Below the pieces are notes generated by a model. It was not told where the DNA came from and made no database searches. It saw nothing but the letters and a program-made list of their open reading frames with translations. 45,191 bases of DNA from Bondarzewia mesenterica (taxonomy: Eukaryota; Basidiomycota; Agaricomycetes; Russulales; Bondarzewiaceae), in assembly GCA_004802705.1 (NCBI GenBank), contig SGPL01000262.1, forward strand, positions 1 through 45,191, given 5' to 3'. Both the position numbers and the translations under genes were made by a program. Below, one piece after another: positions 12,748-22,848 of this stretch (positions within the stretch are counted from its first letter, which is position 1; every line of letters starts with the position of its first letter).

Positions 12748-15173
12748 TCATCTGAGGAAACCGGAGCCGTACGTCGACTTCGCTGGCGGCGCGATGAAGG
12801 GGTGCGCCTCGGTGTTGAACACGTCTTCAAATGCGGTTCACCATAAGAAACTGAGGCGGAAATAGGGATATGTAAAAAACGATTGACTCACAATCGTCAA
12901 GGCTGATATGATCCGGGTCATCAAAGGTGAGGTAGCTATCGAGCGGCGTATGAGCTATCACGAACCGCAAAACGATAAAATGACATAAAATTGAACGACA
13001 ACGGACAGGTACTTCAATACCTCAGCAAACCAAAAGCTCTCCGTATCATCGATTTTCGTGGTCGCCTCGTTATTGACGTTGTTTATCCCGGCATATCCAG
13101 TCGACGTCTTCAAAAATTTCTGGAAACTTTCCACAGCGCTCGCAGCCCTGTCCAAGAATGTCGTGTTGCCGGTGACGCGCCATGCGTAGAAGTTCGACTC
13201 AAGCACTTCTGGGCGTTGAATGTAATCCGCCGAGGTGATATAGTAACCGTGGTCGGCGTAAAATGATAGTTGGGATACAGAGGGCATCGAGCCGCCAGTG
13301 AAGTTCCCGTCGGAGGAGATGTAGGCGAAGGCGTCAGGGCCGATACCGGTACTATGCAAACAAACAGCATATCAAAAAGGAAGAGATATGGGATCAGGAA
13401 GACTGGTCTATGCAAGATGATAGTATTGGAAAACGCACGCGGCGCCGGCATAGGTATTCCAACAGGCGTCATTCAACTACAATCCAATATCGACGATGGT
13501 ATCATTGTTCGTCAACTTGCCTCCCAAAAGCCAGTTGCCCGCGTGGAAACACTCCAGGTGGGAGCCTACATGCCGGATTTGACGGTTGTTGTCAAAGTCG
13601 GCCAAGTACAAGTGATTGCCTACTGTTGACATCTACAAAAAGAAAACATGTCAGCCGAATGATGTGAAGGACGAATCAGTTGCGTCAGCCATTACCCTGG
13701 CAAGGGTAGTGATAGACGAATCGACGGCGGTACGCCAGGCGTTTGCGAATATGTCGTCGTCGGTATTGGTTAGTCGGGCATATTTGATGAGGTATTCGAA
13801 ATAGCTATCGGAACCACCGCCCCAAGTCTGGTCAATATCAATTAGTCTACTATTCAATGCGACGGTAATGGACAATACATACAACATGCCCACCAATCGG
13901 GTTGCCGGACGTGGGATCCACGCCCTGAGCAGGAAGCCCTAGGATACTGCTAAGAGCACAGATCAAGACAGAGTATAGGTGTCTTGCCTGGAAGGGGAGC
14001 AGGCTGAAGGAAGAAAACATGTTAACGACAAACTGTTGGTCTATCCTTCATGCACTCACATTATTGATGAGATGGCTAAACGTGTCTTCTGCCAATCTGC
14101 GGTATGTGTTATTGCCGGTATAGATACTATTAGATTCAATAAGATTTGGTGGAGAATCGCATCGATATTGGCAGCATCTAATGTTAGTCTTGACCATTCC
14201 AAGGTAAGCTGAGTAATAATATCATGAGTATCGTATCGTTCAGGAAGCTGTGGTCATGCTGATTAAACTGACAGTGCCCCCCCCGATGCTAGTCTAAAAA
14301 CATAAAAGTTAGGCGAAGCTTTATCTCGTGAGAGGTCTACACCTACCGATTGCTTAATCGGAGTGTTGTCTGCGAAATTAACATTGCCGAACGGGACAAC
14401 AAGGTCCTGCGAGATAGATGTGAGGCCGTGTCTGCTGTGAGACATAGTATGAGCTCACCGGCGACCACGCAAATGAGAGTTTATCGGCCAGTTCCTTGGC
14501 TTTTTCAATAAGAACCTGATGCTCTTTACCGCTTAATTCGTACGCGCTTAAGAGGCCTCCAATATAACGGATGGTACTCTCGAAAAGACTGAAATTGAGA
14601 ATCGTAAGTGACTCCAGAAACTACACTTATTCACGACCATTTACTTAACGGCATCTGCTGTGTTTGACTGACGGAAATTGATAGTCTGTGTGAAATTTAA
14701 CGCTTCCGCGAATAGATCCTGGTCCAGTCGTGCGTTAAGCGTAGTATTTGTAATCAGTTGACCTTGGACTTACGTTCAGACCCATTATATGCTGTTGCAA
14801 CGTTGCATATATTGGTAAGATAGTCGAATAAGTTCATCGATATGACGAACCATAGTGCTCATGCCATCCACAATGGTCGCACCCCATCCGTTGCGTGGAT
14901 CAGAAAAACCCTGGCTCAGCGGAGTCACTTCATCGTGACCAAAGGCGAATTCCCTGTAGCGTGATGTAAAACTTCAGGGAGACGTGATATGAAATGGAAA
15001 GATATATGCGCACCTATATGCATTGTAACTGTCCGTAAAGATGTCCTGCATCGTCTGGCGATGGGTAGCCGCACTCGAGGGTAAACTAAGACCTGACTTT
15101 GTACCTGCGCGGCCAATGAGTTGTGAGCATACAGGAGAGCTAGAGATGTCGCGTGTAGGCGGCGAAACTTCAT
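12748..15173 (-). CDS. Secreted glycoside hydrolase family 47 alpha-1,2-mannosidase
   Basis: Class I alpha-mannosidase that removes alpha-1,2-linked mannose from N-glycans, inverting and Ca2+-dependent. More than twelve small exons can be followed on the minus strand. Signatures in order: TMQDIFTDSYNAYREFAFG and DPRNGWGATIVDGM (about 15050-14880), FRQSNTADAV then SLFESTIRYIGGLLSAYEL (about 14680-14520), FGNVNFADNTPI (14390), LTLEWSRL (14200), TWGGGSDSYFEYLIKYARL (13830-13770), HLECFHAGNWLLGG (13550), TGIGPDAFAYI (13350), TESFWFAEVLKY then YLTFDDPDH (about 13040-12910), and a short tail ending GSGFLR at 12748. The start at 15173 gives MKFRRLHATSLALLYAHNSL, a plausible signal peptide and so secretion. 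Joining it to GLSLPSSAATHRQ needs a one-base correction near 15091-15098. An ATG at 15262-15264 is in frame with the mature domain but gives no signal peptide. Length fits the short secreted fungal subfamily. Confidence 0.88.
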
Positions 15174-16315
15174 CTTTATGAAAGCCTGGTAGGAGAGCGC
15201 AGGGAGGAAGAGGCGTAAATACAACTCGATGCTCGAGGACGCATCTGCCGCTGCAAATGGCCATATATAGTGCCCACGCAGGCTTCTTTTTTGCCTAAAA
15301 TTTGTGATGACGACTGGATGCTTTGCTCTTCATTAGAGTGAAGGCAGATGAAAATCATGGGTTGGGATCTGGAGCTGGTGAAGTCGCTCCAAAATAACGA
15401 ACTGAGATGGCCGAGTGTAGTGCGTGCGTACCACCGCGTCCCGAGGCGCGTTGAACCTCATGCAACAACCATCATAAGTGCGAGGTTGAAGAACCAAGTA
15501 AGGAAATGAACTGGCAGCTGCCCGAACAAAGTGTGAGGTATCAGCGTACAGCTCTCAATACGAAGCTCAATACGCTTGTGGTGATTCCGCTTTTTGGAAG
15601 CAAGGTGCTTCTCGCAACGTTTGCTCGTTATAGTCGATGCTAGCAGCCCTCGGAGTCAACCTAATATGGAATGTTATAGCCTGACAAACATATGCGCAGG
15701 TTACGATCTGTTACGATACATGAAAATCATCAAAGATTGTACATGCCTTGAGAAGATAAAAGCCATACGGTTGGAAGAGCGACGCCGTCCCCAATATGCG
15801 GTCTCTGTACAGCTCTGTACCGCATCAATCAGCGGAAAATTCGCCTTAAGCCAAGTACTTGAATGATAATCAGTACCGATACATAGATGCGAAGGTAGTA
15901 CGCAGGTCATACCAAGCTTGACGAGAGGCCCTGCTACTTCAATACCAGCTTGAGCGGCGAGCCATGACATAACAATTAAAAAAAAAATTTGGGACCGTCC
16001 ACAATGCTGTCATGAAATTAAAAGGTTGCTGAGAAAAATGCCATTACATGTTGTCATTTTGTTTGGAGATGTTCTTCCAGCCTGGCATATAAGTCTGAAA
16101 TACTGAGACGGGGACGAGATGAGACGCCACAATTGCGCCACATCATCAAGCGCCGATGGCGGGGTGTATTTTCAAGGGCCGACAAGCTTCTTTCTTTCTT
16201 TCCGTCCAGTCATCCAACCCTCTCCTAAAAAGCAGTCGGGCGCACTCACCGCGTGCCTCTTTGTCTCTCACTAACCTATATCTTTAGTATTAGTAGTTCT
16301 TGAACGGTCGCAAGT
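15174..16315. other. Intergenic region between divergent GH47 and Gbp2-like genes
   Basis: About 1.1 kb serving as upstream region of both neighbours. Two 90-codon frames overlap at 15594-15970 on opposite strands; neither resembles a known protein. An A run lies near 15978-15987. The last 150 bases before 16316 are pyrimidine-rich (repeated CTTTCTTT), as expected of a fungal core promoter. Confidence 0.45.
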
Positions 16316-18948
16316 ATGGACGTCGATATGAAGATCAAGGACGAGGTTGACGATAAGCGCGAGAAGGATAAGGATCGTGACTATGACCGCGATCGTGAGC
16401 GCGACAGAGAAAGGGACCGTGAACACGACAGGGACCGCAGGGACCGCGATAGGCGTGATTCTGGTGGGTTTTTGAAGCCTATGTCAAGAGGTCACACTCG
16501 ACAAACTTTGAATATTGACCCCTTCAATTCAACCATCCAGCTCGCAGCAGCCGCGGTGGTCGTGGCGATCACTGGGAGCCTAACGACAGGCGAAATGGCG
16601 GAGACGTGAGTTTCATAAAAATTAATTAATTTTGAAGCTACGATTGACGGTCCAATTTTTTTTTCTTGCTTCTCAGCGGCGCCGTCGCTCTCGCTCTCGC
16701 TCCCGCTCTCGTCGCCGCCTCTGCTTCGCCACGGCGGCGCCCCCGGCGCTCGCACTCTCGCACGCGCTCACCTTCGAGGAGCCGTAGCCGTTCGCGGTCT
16801 CGGGATCGCAAAGCGTCCGAGCCATTCCCCCCGTTCTCTCGGCGGTCCTATGAATGCGCCGCACGAGGAAGCCGTTGAATTTGCGAAGCAGAGCAAGCGC
16901 GAGAACCGGGTCTATGTAGGAAATCTGAGTTACGACGTCAAGTATCGTGACTTGATGGAATTCATGAGGGGAGGTGGGTGGGGATTAGCTGTTGTTTGTG
17001 GTTTTGGTGGTTTTGGTAGTGGTCTTTCTCGCGCCCCAAGGAACAGCTCGCGGATGACAACGAAGATGAGGTTTAAGTGAGAAGAGGAAAAAGCTGTGAT
17101 GAATTTCAGCTCGAGGGGCAGGTTGAGCGGAACCGAGGCGTCCTGGGCGTTTCACACAAAGTTACCGCTGTCGGCTTTGCCATCGACAGTCTCGTCCTCA
17201 TCTGATGTTGGTGATGATGGAGCCGGAGCCGGATTGAGGGGTCTGTCGAGCTCGAGGGGCCGGGGCAGGACGCGGGCGTCATTTTCTAGTTTTCTGGTTT
17301 CGCTGCTGATGGATGAGCGAGTCGTGTGAGGAATGGTTTATTGATCGGAGTTTTCTTTTGGGGTTTTAATAGCTGGAGAGGTCCTCTTCGCGGAAGTGCT
17401 CGTCACGCCGACGGGAGTATCCAAGGGTTGCGGGTACGTTGACGAAACATCAACGTCTCCATGTGCGTATTGCTGACATTATTGCATTTTAGTATTGTCG
17501 AGTTCGCCTCCCCTGAGGATGCTCAACGCTCCGTTCGCGAACTTTCCGAATCGCCGTTGCTCGGCCGTCCGGTGTTCATCCGCGAAGTATGTGCATCCTG
17601 ACGCTGTGATCGAAGCTCACCTATTCACAATTCTTCAGGATCGCGAAAACGAGTCCCGTTTCGGCGCAACCCCGGTGCCTGGTAAGATCGGTATGGCTAT
17701 GGCGGGTCAAGGCTTACACGCAGTGCCACCCCCCCCGCCCTGCGTACCACAACTCCTTTGGAGGTGTCAATAATCCCGGCAACCAGCTTTACGTTGGCAA
17801 TGTCGGTCCATGCTCTTCTTCATTGCTTTCGTCGCTGACAGCCCGCTTTTTCAGTTGCCTTACCAAGCAGGGTGGCAGGATCTGAAGGATCTGTTCCGTT
17901 CAGCTGGAAACATCGTCCGTGCGGATATCAACATTGGCGCTGATGGACGACCCAAGGGGAGTGGAACTGTCATTTTCGAGACGGCCAAAGACGCGCAGCA
18001 GGCCATCAGTGCGTTCCGCTTCCACTTGTCAATTTGAACTGCGTGACTGATACTGAATAAGGCATGTACAATGGCTTTGACTGGTACGGTCGTACCCTTG
18101 AGGTCCGCGAGGTAGGACTAATTCAAGAGTTTTTGCGTCACCAATACTTTTCCTCATCTCTTCATTAATAGGATCGTTACGCTGGATTGTCTGGACCTGG
18201 CAGTTTCCGCGGTGGTTTGCGCGGCTTCAGAGGTGGCTTCCGCGGAGGCCTGCGTGGCTTTGGCGGACGCGGTGGTGGTTTTGGCCGTGGTGGTTTCAGT
18301 GGGCCTGCCGGAGGGCGTGATTTCTCCAACCAGGACCTGTACGCAGATTATTCCGGCCCCGATCAGCAGGCGGGTGGATTGAGAATGGATGGGTATACTG
18401 CTGCTGCTCCTGGCGGTTTCAATGCACCGGGTGGATATGGGGCGGCGGGATATGAGCCGGAGCCCAGTCAGCAGATCATGGTCCGCAACGTAAGTAACTT
18501 GCTTGCCTGCCATTGAGATGTCCACAAATGTTGACGCGACGCGTGTCGTAGCTTCCGTGGTCGACCGCGAACGAGGATCTTGTGGAGCTGTTCGAGACAA
18601 CTGGTCAAGTCGAGCTAGCTGAAATTTTGTTTGAGGGGGCCCGATCGAAGGGTGCTGGTGTTGTCCAATTTTCTCAAGTTGGAGAGGCGGAAACTGCCAT
18701 CGGTATGTCGTCCATACGCGCATGTTCCTTTTTACACTGGCTAACAACTGGTTTGTAATAGCGAAATTCCAGCAGTACATGTACGGCGGCCGTCCATTGG
18801 GTGAGTCGATTGCTTACAATATCTGAACATCGGTGTTCTGACCGTCGTCACTTCTGTAGACGTTCGTTACAATGACCGTTGGCATACGTTCACGCCTACG
18901 GCTGCGAAGGGCGGACAAGCCGTTCCCATGCAAGCCGATGCGGCTTAA
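16316..18948 (+). CDS. Gbp2/Hrb1-like RNA-binding protein (RS-type N terminus, three RRMs, RGG segment)
   Basis: A nuclear poly(A)+ RNA-binding protein of the Gbp2/Hrb1/Npl3 group, which in yeast links TREX and splicing quality control to mRNA export. The N terminus has K/D/R-rich alternating repeats (DRDRERDRERD), then an Arg-Ser segment at 16677-16810. RRM1 has RNP2 VYVGNLSYDV at about 16912 and RNP1 KGCGIVEF at about 17442-17505. A long intron (about 16976-17371) divides it. KIGMAMAGQG follows in the linker. RRM2 runs from LYVGN (17790) through KGSGTVIF (17955). An RGG/FRGG region lies at 18205-18300. RRM3 starts IMVRN (18477), has KGAGVVQF (18650), and ends DVRYNDRWH. The stop is at 18946-18948. 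The frame breaks in the RS region (near 16715 and 16810) and in an eight-C run (17729-17736). No splice sites explain these well, so sequence errors are likely. The RS and RGG parts suggest control by SR kinase and arginine methylation. Confidence 0.88.
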
Positions 18949-19380
18949 TCCTCTATCATTCTGGCTTGCTGCTTATGCTTGTTGCTTGGTAATGCCTGCG
19001 TGTCGCTGACGCTTGTTGGTATAAAAATACTCAGCTTGCAGCAAGTTTGCTTTTCTCTTGTACATCCCTGTTCAATCTTCAGGCCCCCTTTTGTTTCGTT
19101 ACGAATTGCAGATCTTGAATGAGTGTCTCTTACTCACAGTACTCTCTTTGATGTAGTCTCCGTCCATGTTTCATGCTCCATGTTATGCAAATTGCAGCGT
19201 AGTGAGTAGAGCATGTAGTGCTTGTCCGGCGTTGCAGACGGTGGCGGCTACTTTTTTTTTTTGCAATGTAAGTAGGTACGTGCGATACAAACACGTCTAT
19301 TCGTCTTTGTTCTTCCCTTCCCTCGTACCCTGTCCCAGCTTTGCGAAACATGATATAAATTGGATGACATACATCAGATT
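18949..19380. other. 3' flank of the Gbp2-like gene
   Basis: About 430 bases of intergenic sequence downstream of the RNA-binding protein gene. It contains T-rich runs (for example near 19253-19262) and no supported gene. Confidence 0.4.
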
Positions 19381-20061
19381 CTACATTTGAGGGAATTTGA
19401 GATGCTGTATAACTAGCCTGCACAAGTTTGGATATGTGGACAGAACAGTACTATGTGATAACGACGGCAGCGATACTTTACAGGATAGGGTACAGTGATG
19501 GGAAGTAAGTAATTCCAGACGAAGTGGATTAACATGTATGGACAACGTCCCGCCATGCTCAGCGATCAGTGGAAGTGGAACGAGTTTTCTGAGTAGGCGT
19601 CCGGGGCCGCGTCCCAGTGCCACAGTCGATATCGGCAGCTCGTCGATCCCCAACTCCTTCTGAATTATCTCAATCACCTCCTTCTCATCTTTTTCCCCCA
19701 TCTCCAACCTCTCCTTCGAGTAGTTGGAATAAAGCGCGATCACAACGTCATATACAGCAAAGAATGGCAGGCGATACTCCAACCGACAATCGCACTTGTC
19801 TGCCAGAGTCCTGCGCACAGCGCAACACACGGCACTACCACGCCGGTAGGTGATGAGCGCTTCGGGATTACTCTGTTTACGAAGTTGATGCTTCGACACA
19901 TAATCCATGATATGGTCCCAACACCGAAGGAGAGCACGCCCGGCCGTTTTCTGGTCTCGGAGGGGCTGAGATGGACGGGGAGTTGTGCCAGCGGGGGATA
20001 CCTTTTCATTAAATCCATGTTGCGCTGAGAAGTGAATCGCGGATTGGTTAGGAACAATCAA
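19381..20061 (-). CDS. Unrecognised protein, possible gene
   Basis: A 226-codon frame. The central part has protein-like composition: VYDVVIALYSNYSKERLEMG followed by KEVIEIIQKELGIDELP, which suggests helices. The first and last parts look less convincing, so the true gene may be shorter or spliced (for example around 19550-19900). No family is recognised. A partial, decayed copy lies about 700 bp away at 20500-20710 on the same strand. That supports the segment having been a real coding unit or part of a repeated element. Confidence 0.35.
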   Translation of the reverse strand: MIVPNQSAIHFSAQHGFNEKVSPAGTTPRPSQPLRDQKTAGRALLRCWDHIMDYVSKHQLRKQSNPEALITYRRGSAVCCAVRRTLADKCDCRLEYRLPFFAVYDVVIALYSNYSKERLEMGEKDEKEVIEIIQKELGIDELPISTVALGRGPGRLLRKLVPLPLIAEHGGTLSIHVNPLRLELLTSHHCTLSCKVSLPSLSHSTVLSTYPNLCRLVIQHLKFPQM

Positions 20062-20499
20062 ACCTCAAATGGCGGAAGGGATGATACGAACGTCATTAAT
20101 TATAGCTCTTGGTCTTCGCTGGTCGGTTCAGAACCAGTACAAAGATGCGAGCTCGATCTTCTGGCAAAATCGAGCACGCTTGTCTAGATTAATGTGCGAT
20201 GACATGAGTGAGAAGGAGAGCAAGGTTCCACAAGACGTTCAGACTACAAGTCGTCTTGTCTCGGGACGTCACTCGTCACAGCGTCGCTCGTATGCCCTCT
20301 TATGCCAAGCAAGTGCGCACTGACACCACTTTTAGCTTGTGAGGCTGATCATAGATAATTTAGCCTCCATTATCGAATTGAAACGAAACAGCAGACACTT
20401 TTAAAGCTGTGACATAGAACGATGATCCGCTGAGGACTGCATGCAAAGGACACCACGACTTGCATGCAGACCACAGAGCTCACAACTGGCTGTGTCTCA

Positions 20500-20710
20500 A
20501 TGTCATGAATGTAGGCAGTGAATTGATCCCCAGCTCCTTCTGAAGTATCTCGATCAGCCTCCCTTTCATACAAGCTGTCCACCATTAAAGACTGTTAACA
20601 ACATACTGTGACGAGCTCGTCTTGGCTAGTGGAGGCCAGGTGTACAAGGAGTACAGCTCGATGACAAATGCCCCGACGAGGCGGCAAATACGGGCCTGCA
20701 TTCCAGCTCG
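20500..20710 (-). pseudogene. Decayed partial copy of the 19381-20061 ORF
   Basis: Read in broken frames on the minus strand, this region has VIELYSLYT, matching VIALYSNYS of the upstream ORF. It also has LIEILQKELGINSLP, matching VIEIIQKELGIDELP. The DNA of the second block is closely similar over about 40 bp. The two blocks are separated by stops and frame changes. It appears to be a tandem duplicate remnant in the same orientation. Confidence 0.5.
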
Positions 20711-21400
20711 GGATCAATGCATAAGTGAGAAGATCAGTGTCGAGTATGTGAATGTACGGTCCCCGGTGCGCAGTCCATCAGTCATGGAGAGGAAAGAAGG
20801 AAAAGGCTGTGGGGTACAGGCCCCTTAACGCACTGTACACCACATCGATGCGTACTGTTTGCGATTGTGCAACGCTGGGGTAAGTCCGAGGGTCGCATTG
20901 CTCCCGATTTCCTGCGTGTCAACTCATTTATTGGCCGTACCGGGAGAGTCAAGTAACACGGGAAGAGCAAACAGATAGCAGATACGAGTGAGAGAGACAA
21001 AGGACCACGAGGACAAGACGGGAGAATGTGACCCAGCGTAAATCCTAGGGAAGAGTCAAGATGGGGGAAGTCTGAAGATGAGTTGACATCCATTGAAACG
21101 GGCCGAGGAGGGAGCGATGTACGTAAAACGGTGCGCGCGATCTGGCAAAAACACGGGGTACGAACACAGCCTCAGTGAGATGTAATCCCTGAAAGATCCA
21201 AGGTGTTGCCAGAGCGATTGCGCTTGGTTGACAAACGTGTGGGGTAATCCAATGATCGGATCGAGGGAAAGATATCGGTGAGATTGTGGACGGTTTGAGG
21301 TCGATTTGAGCGTCCCCAGCTTTATCGATTCACAGGAGATGATATTGATTATGGAAGCCGGTGTTATTTGAACGCAACGAATACAGACTCTAGATCAGGA
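20711..21400. other. Non-coding stretch
   Basis: About 700 bases with no supported gene. Short frames on both strands (for example 20782-21093 minus) have no domain resemblance. Confidence 0.35.
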
Positions 21401-21406
21401 TACTCA

Positions 21407-22461
21407 GTACCCCTCAGTACCCACCGGTGGATATTGAATGCCTGGATGGGTGGTGGGCTGTGGTGGGGAAGTCGAAGCTATCGCCCGTCGATCAACGAGG
21501 ATACGCCGGGCCGCATGTGGGGCGCGGGGTTGCCGTACCTGGTAAATGATAGATCTTTGTTGGGCTGTTTGGACAAGTTCAGCTGGAGATGCTGAGACTT
21601 CCTGATAGAAAGAAAAAGTCGGGGCAAAAGCATGAAAGGCGATCCGGAAGATATGTTCACGTAGTAAGTAACAAGCGAACCGGATATGAAAGGCAGGTGG
21701 GAGAGCACGCCCCGAGGGGGCGCGGTGTTAGCATTTGTAGAGCTTTGATGTGATTCAGTGTGATTCTCGGTTTGTCGTTGGCGATGTTGATTATGGGGAA
21801 GTGTAGGGATTGAGAGATGTGTGGTCTGTGTGAGGGTTTAGCCGACCTAGACCTTTCCCGATGACGATTTCGACGAAGGCCTCGACGAACTCGTCAGAGA
21901 CGAAGACTAAAGTGCCTACAAACATGTGTCAGTAGATTAAGGGGGTTTGGTGGAGAGACGGAGGATGAAAGACTTGTCTTGAATCTGATTCGCAAGAGAC
22001 AGAAGGAGATCCTGGCTTGGGTATCTGTTCCTCATGTTCTCTAAGGAAAGAACTCACCTTCAATTTGCACCAGTCATGAAGATGGCCTACTGAATACTTG
22101 CACGGGCTTTTGCAATTGGGGTCCAGCAATCGTCGGACCGCACCGAGCGAAAGATTCGAGGAAAGATGGGATCAAGATAAGTCAGAAATCACAGCACTTA
22201 CGATCTAAATGTAATGGAGATTAGATGCATGAGTCATGAATGCATGACGAGGCATGTTTGCGTGACGAGTTTCATTGAAAGGTGTAGAGGTCTCTGGGTC
22301 TTCGTCATCGTCGTTGCTATCAGGCAAAGTACGAGGGGAGAGGGCCCGGGAAAGCTTACTGCAGTTTAGGGTCCGAAGTCCGCGAGACAGGAGAATATCT
22401 GTGGAGTGCTTAGGGAAGAAGGAAACTCCCGCGGCTGGGCGCAGGTTGAGGACCCCGGTCA
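21407..22461 (-). CDS. Probable unrecognised multi-exon gene (exon fragments only)
   Basis: Several minus-strand segments have coding-like codon use next to plausible splice sites, but I could not join them. From the 5' side they are as follows. A frame at about 22461-22204 includes ILLSRGLRTLNC and a DDDEDPE acidic patch. A Cys-rich piece (LDPNCKSPCKYSVGHLHDWC) is at about 22135-22057, followed by a GTGAGT donor. FVSDEFVEAFVEIVIGKGL is at about 21905-21850 after a TTTGTAG acceptor. INIANDKPRITLNHIKALQM is at about 21795-21735. A last exon after TCTATCAG (about 21608) reads EVSASPAELVQTAQQRSIIY and ends GTEGY with a stop near 21407. No family is recognised. Phases between pieces do not all match, so indels or missed exons are likely. 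Confidence 0.35.
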
Positions 22462-22806
22462 GTCCAGGTTATGCATTTTCTCACTAGGTATTTGATCAAC
22501 AAAGGAGACAGAAAGCTGGTAATTATTTAGAGATGTCTCATACCAAGACCCGCCACACGGATGAGAGGGGTTTGAATCGAACCTAGCTTAGAAATAATGA
22601 TTCTCGCATGCTCGCAAAGCCATAAACGCCGATTGAGGTCCTCTGTGCCAGAGGATGACTAGGGTAATAAGATATATGGAGGTGACCGGGGGACATAACT
22701 TTGCCCTTGAAAAGGGTGGAGGAACGATTGGTCCTGATTCGTGTCGAGGACCCAATTCTTAGAGTCTACGATAATCACCAACAAGTAATCCTCATTTATA
22801 TATATA
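22334..22806 (+). promoter_or_regulatory. TPS2 upstream region with STRE-like AGGGG and TATA
   Basis: AGGGG pentamers lie at 22334-22338 and 22566-22570. A ten-base alternating TA run (TATATATATA) is at 22797-22806, about 43 bases before the TPS2 start. AGGGG/CCCCT is the stress response element bound by Msn2/4-type factors, which control trehalose genes in yeast. Use here is inference, since the motif is short. Confidence 0.35.
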
Positions 22807-22848
22807 CAGACACATCTTCTGCTACTCTCTTTCACTCAATCCACAACC

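Noticed and set aside
17096..17329. A 77-codon frame in the long intron of RRM1
   Set aside because: RRM1 continues cleanly from 16975 to 17372 by GT..AG splicing, and the intronic frame is Ser/Arg-rich with no domain.
22568..22585. GAATCGAACC, like the complement of a tRNA B box
   Set aside because: The flanks cannot form a T stem, and no A box or acceptor stem is at the right distance.
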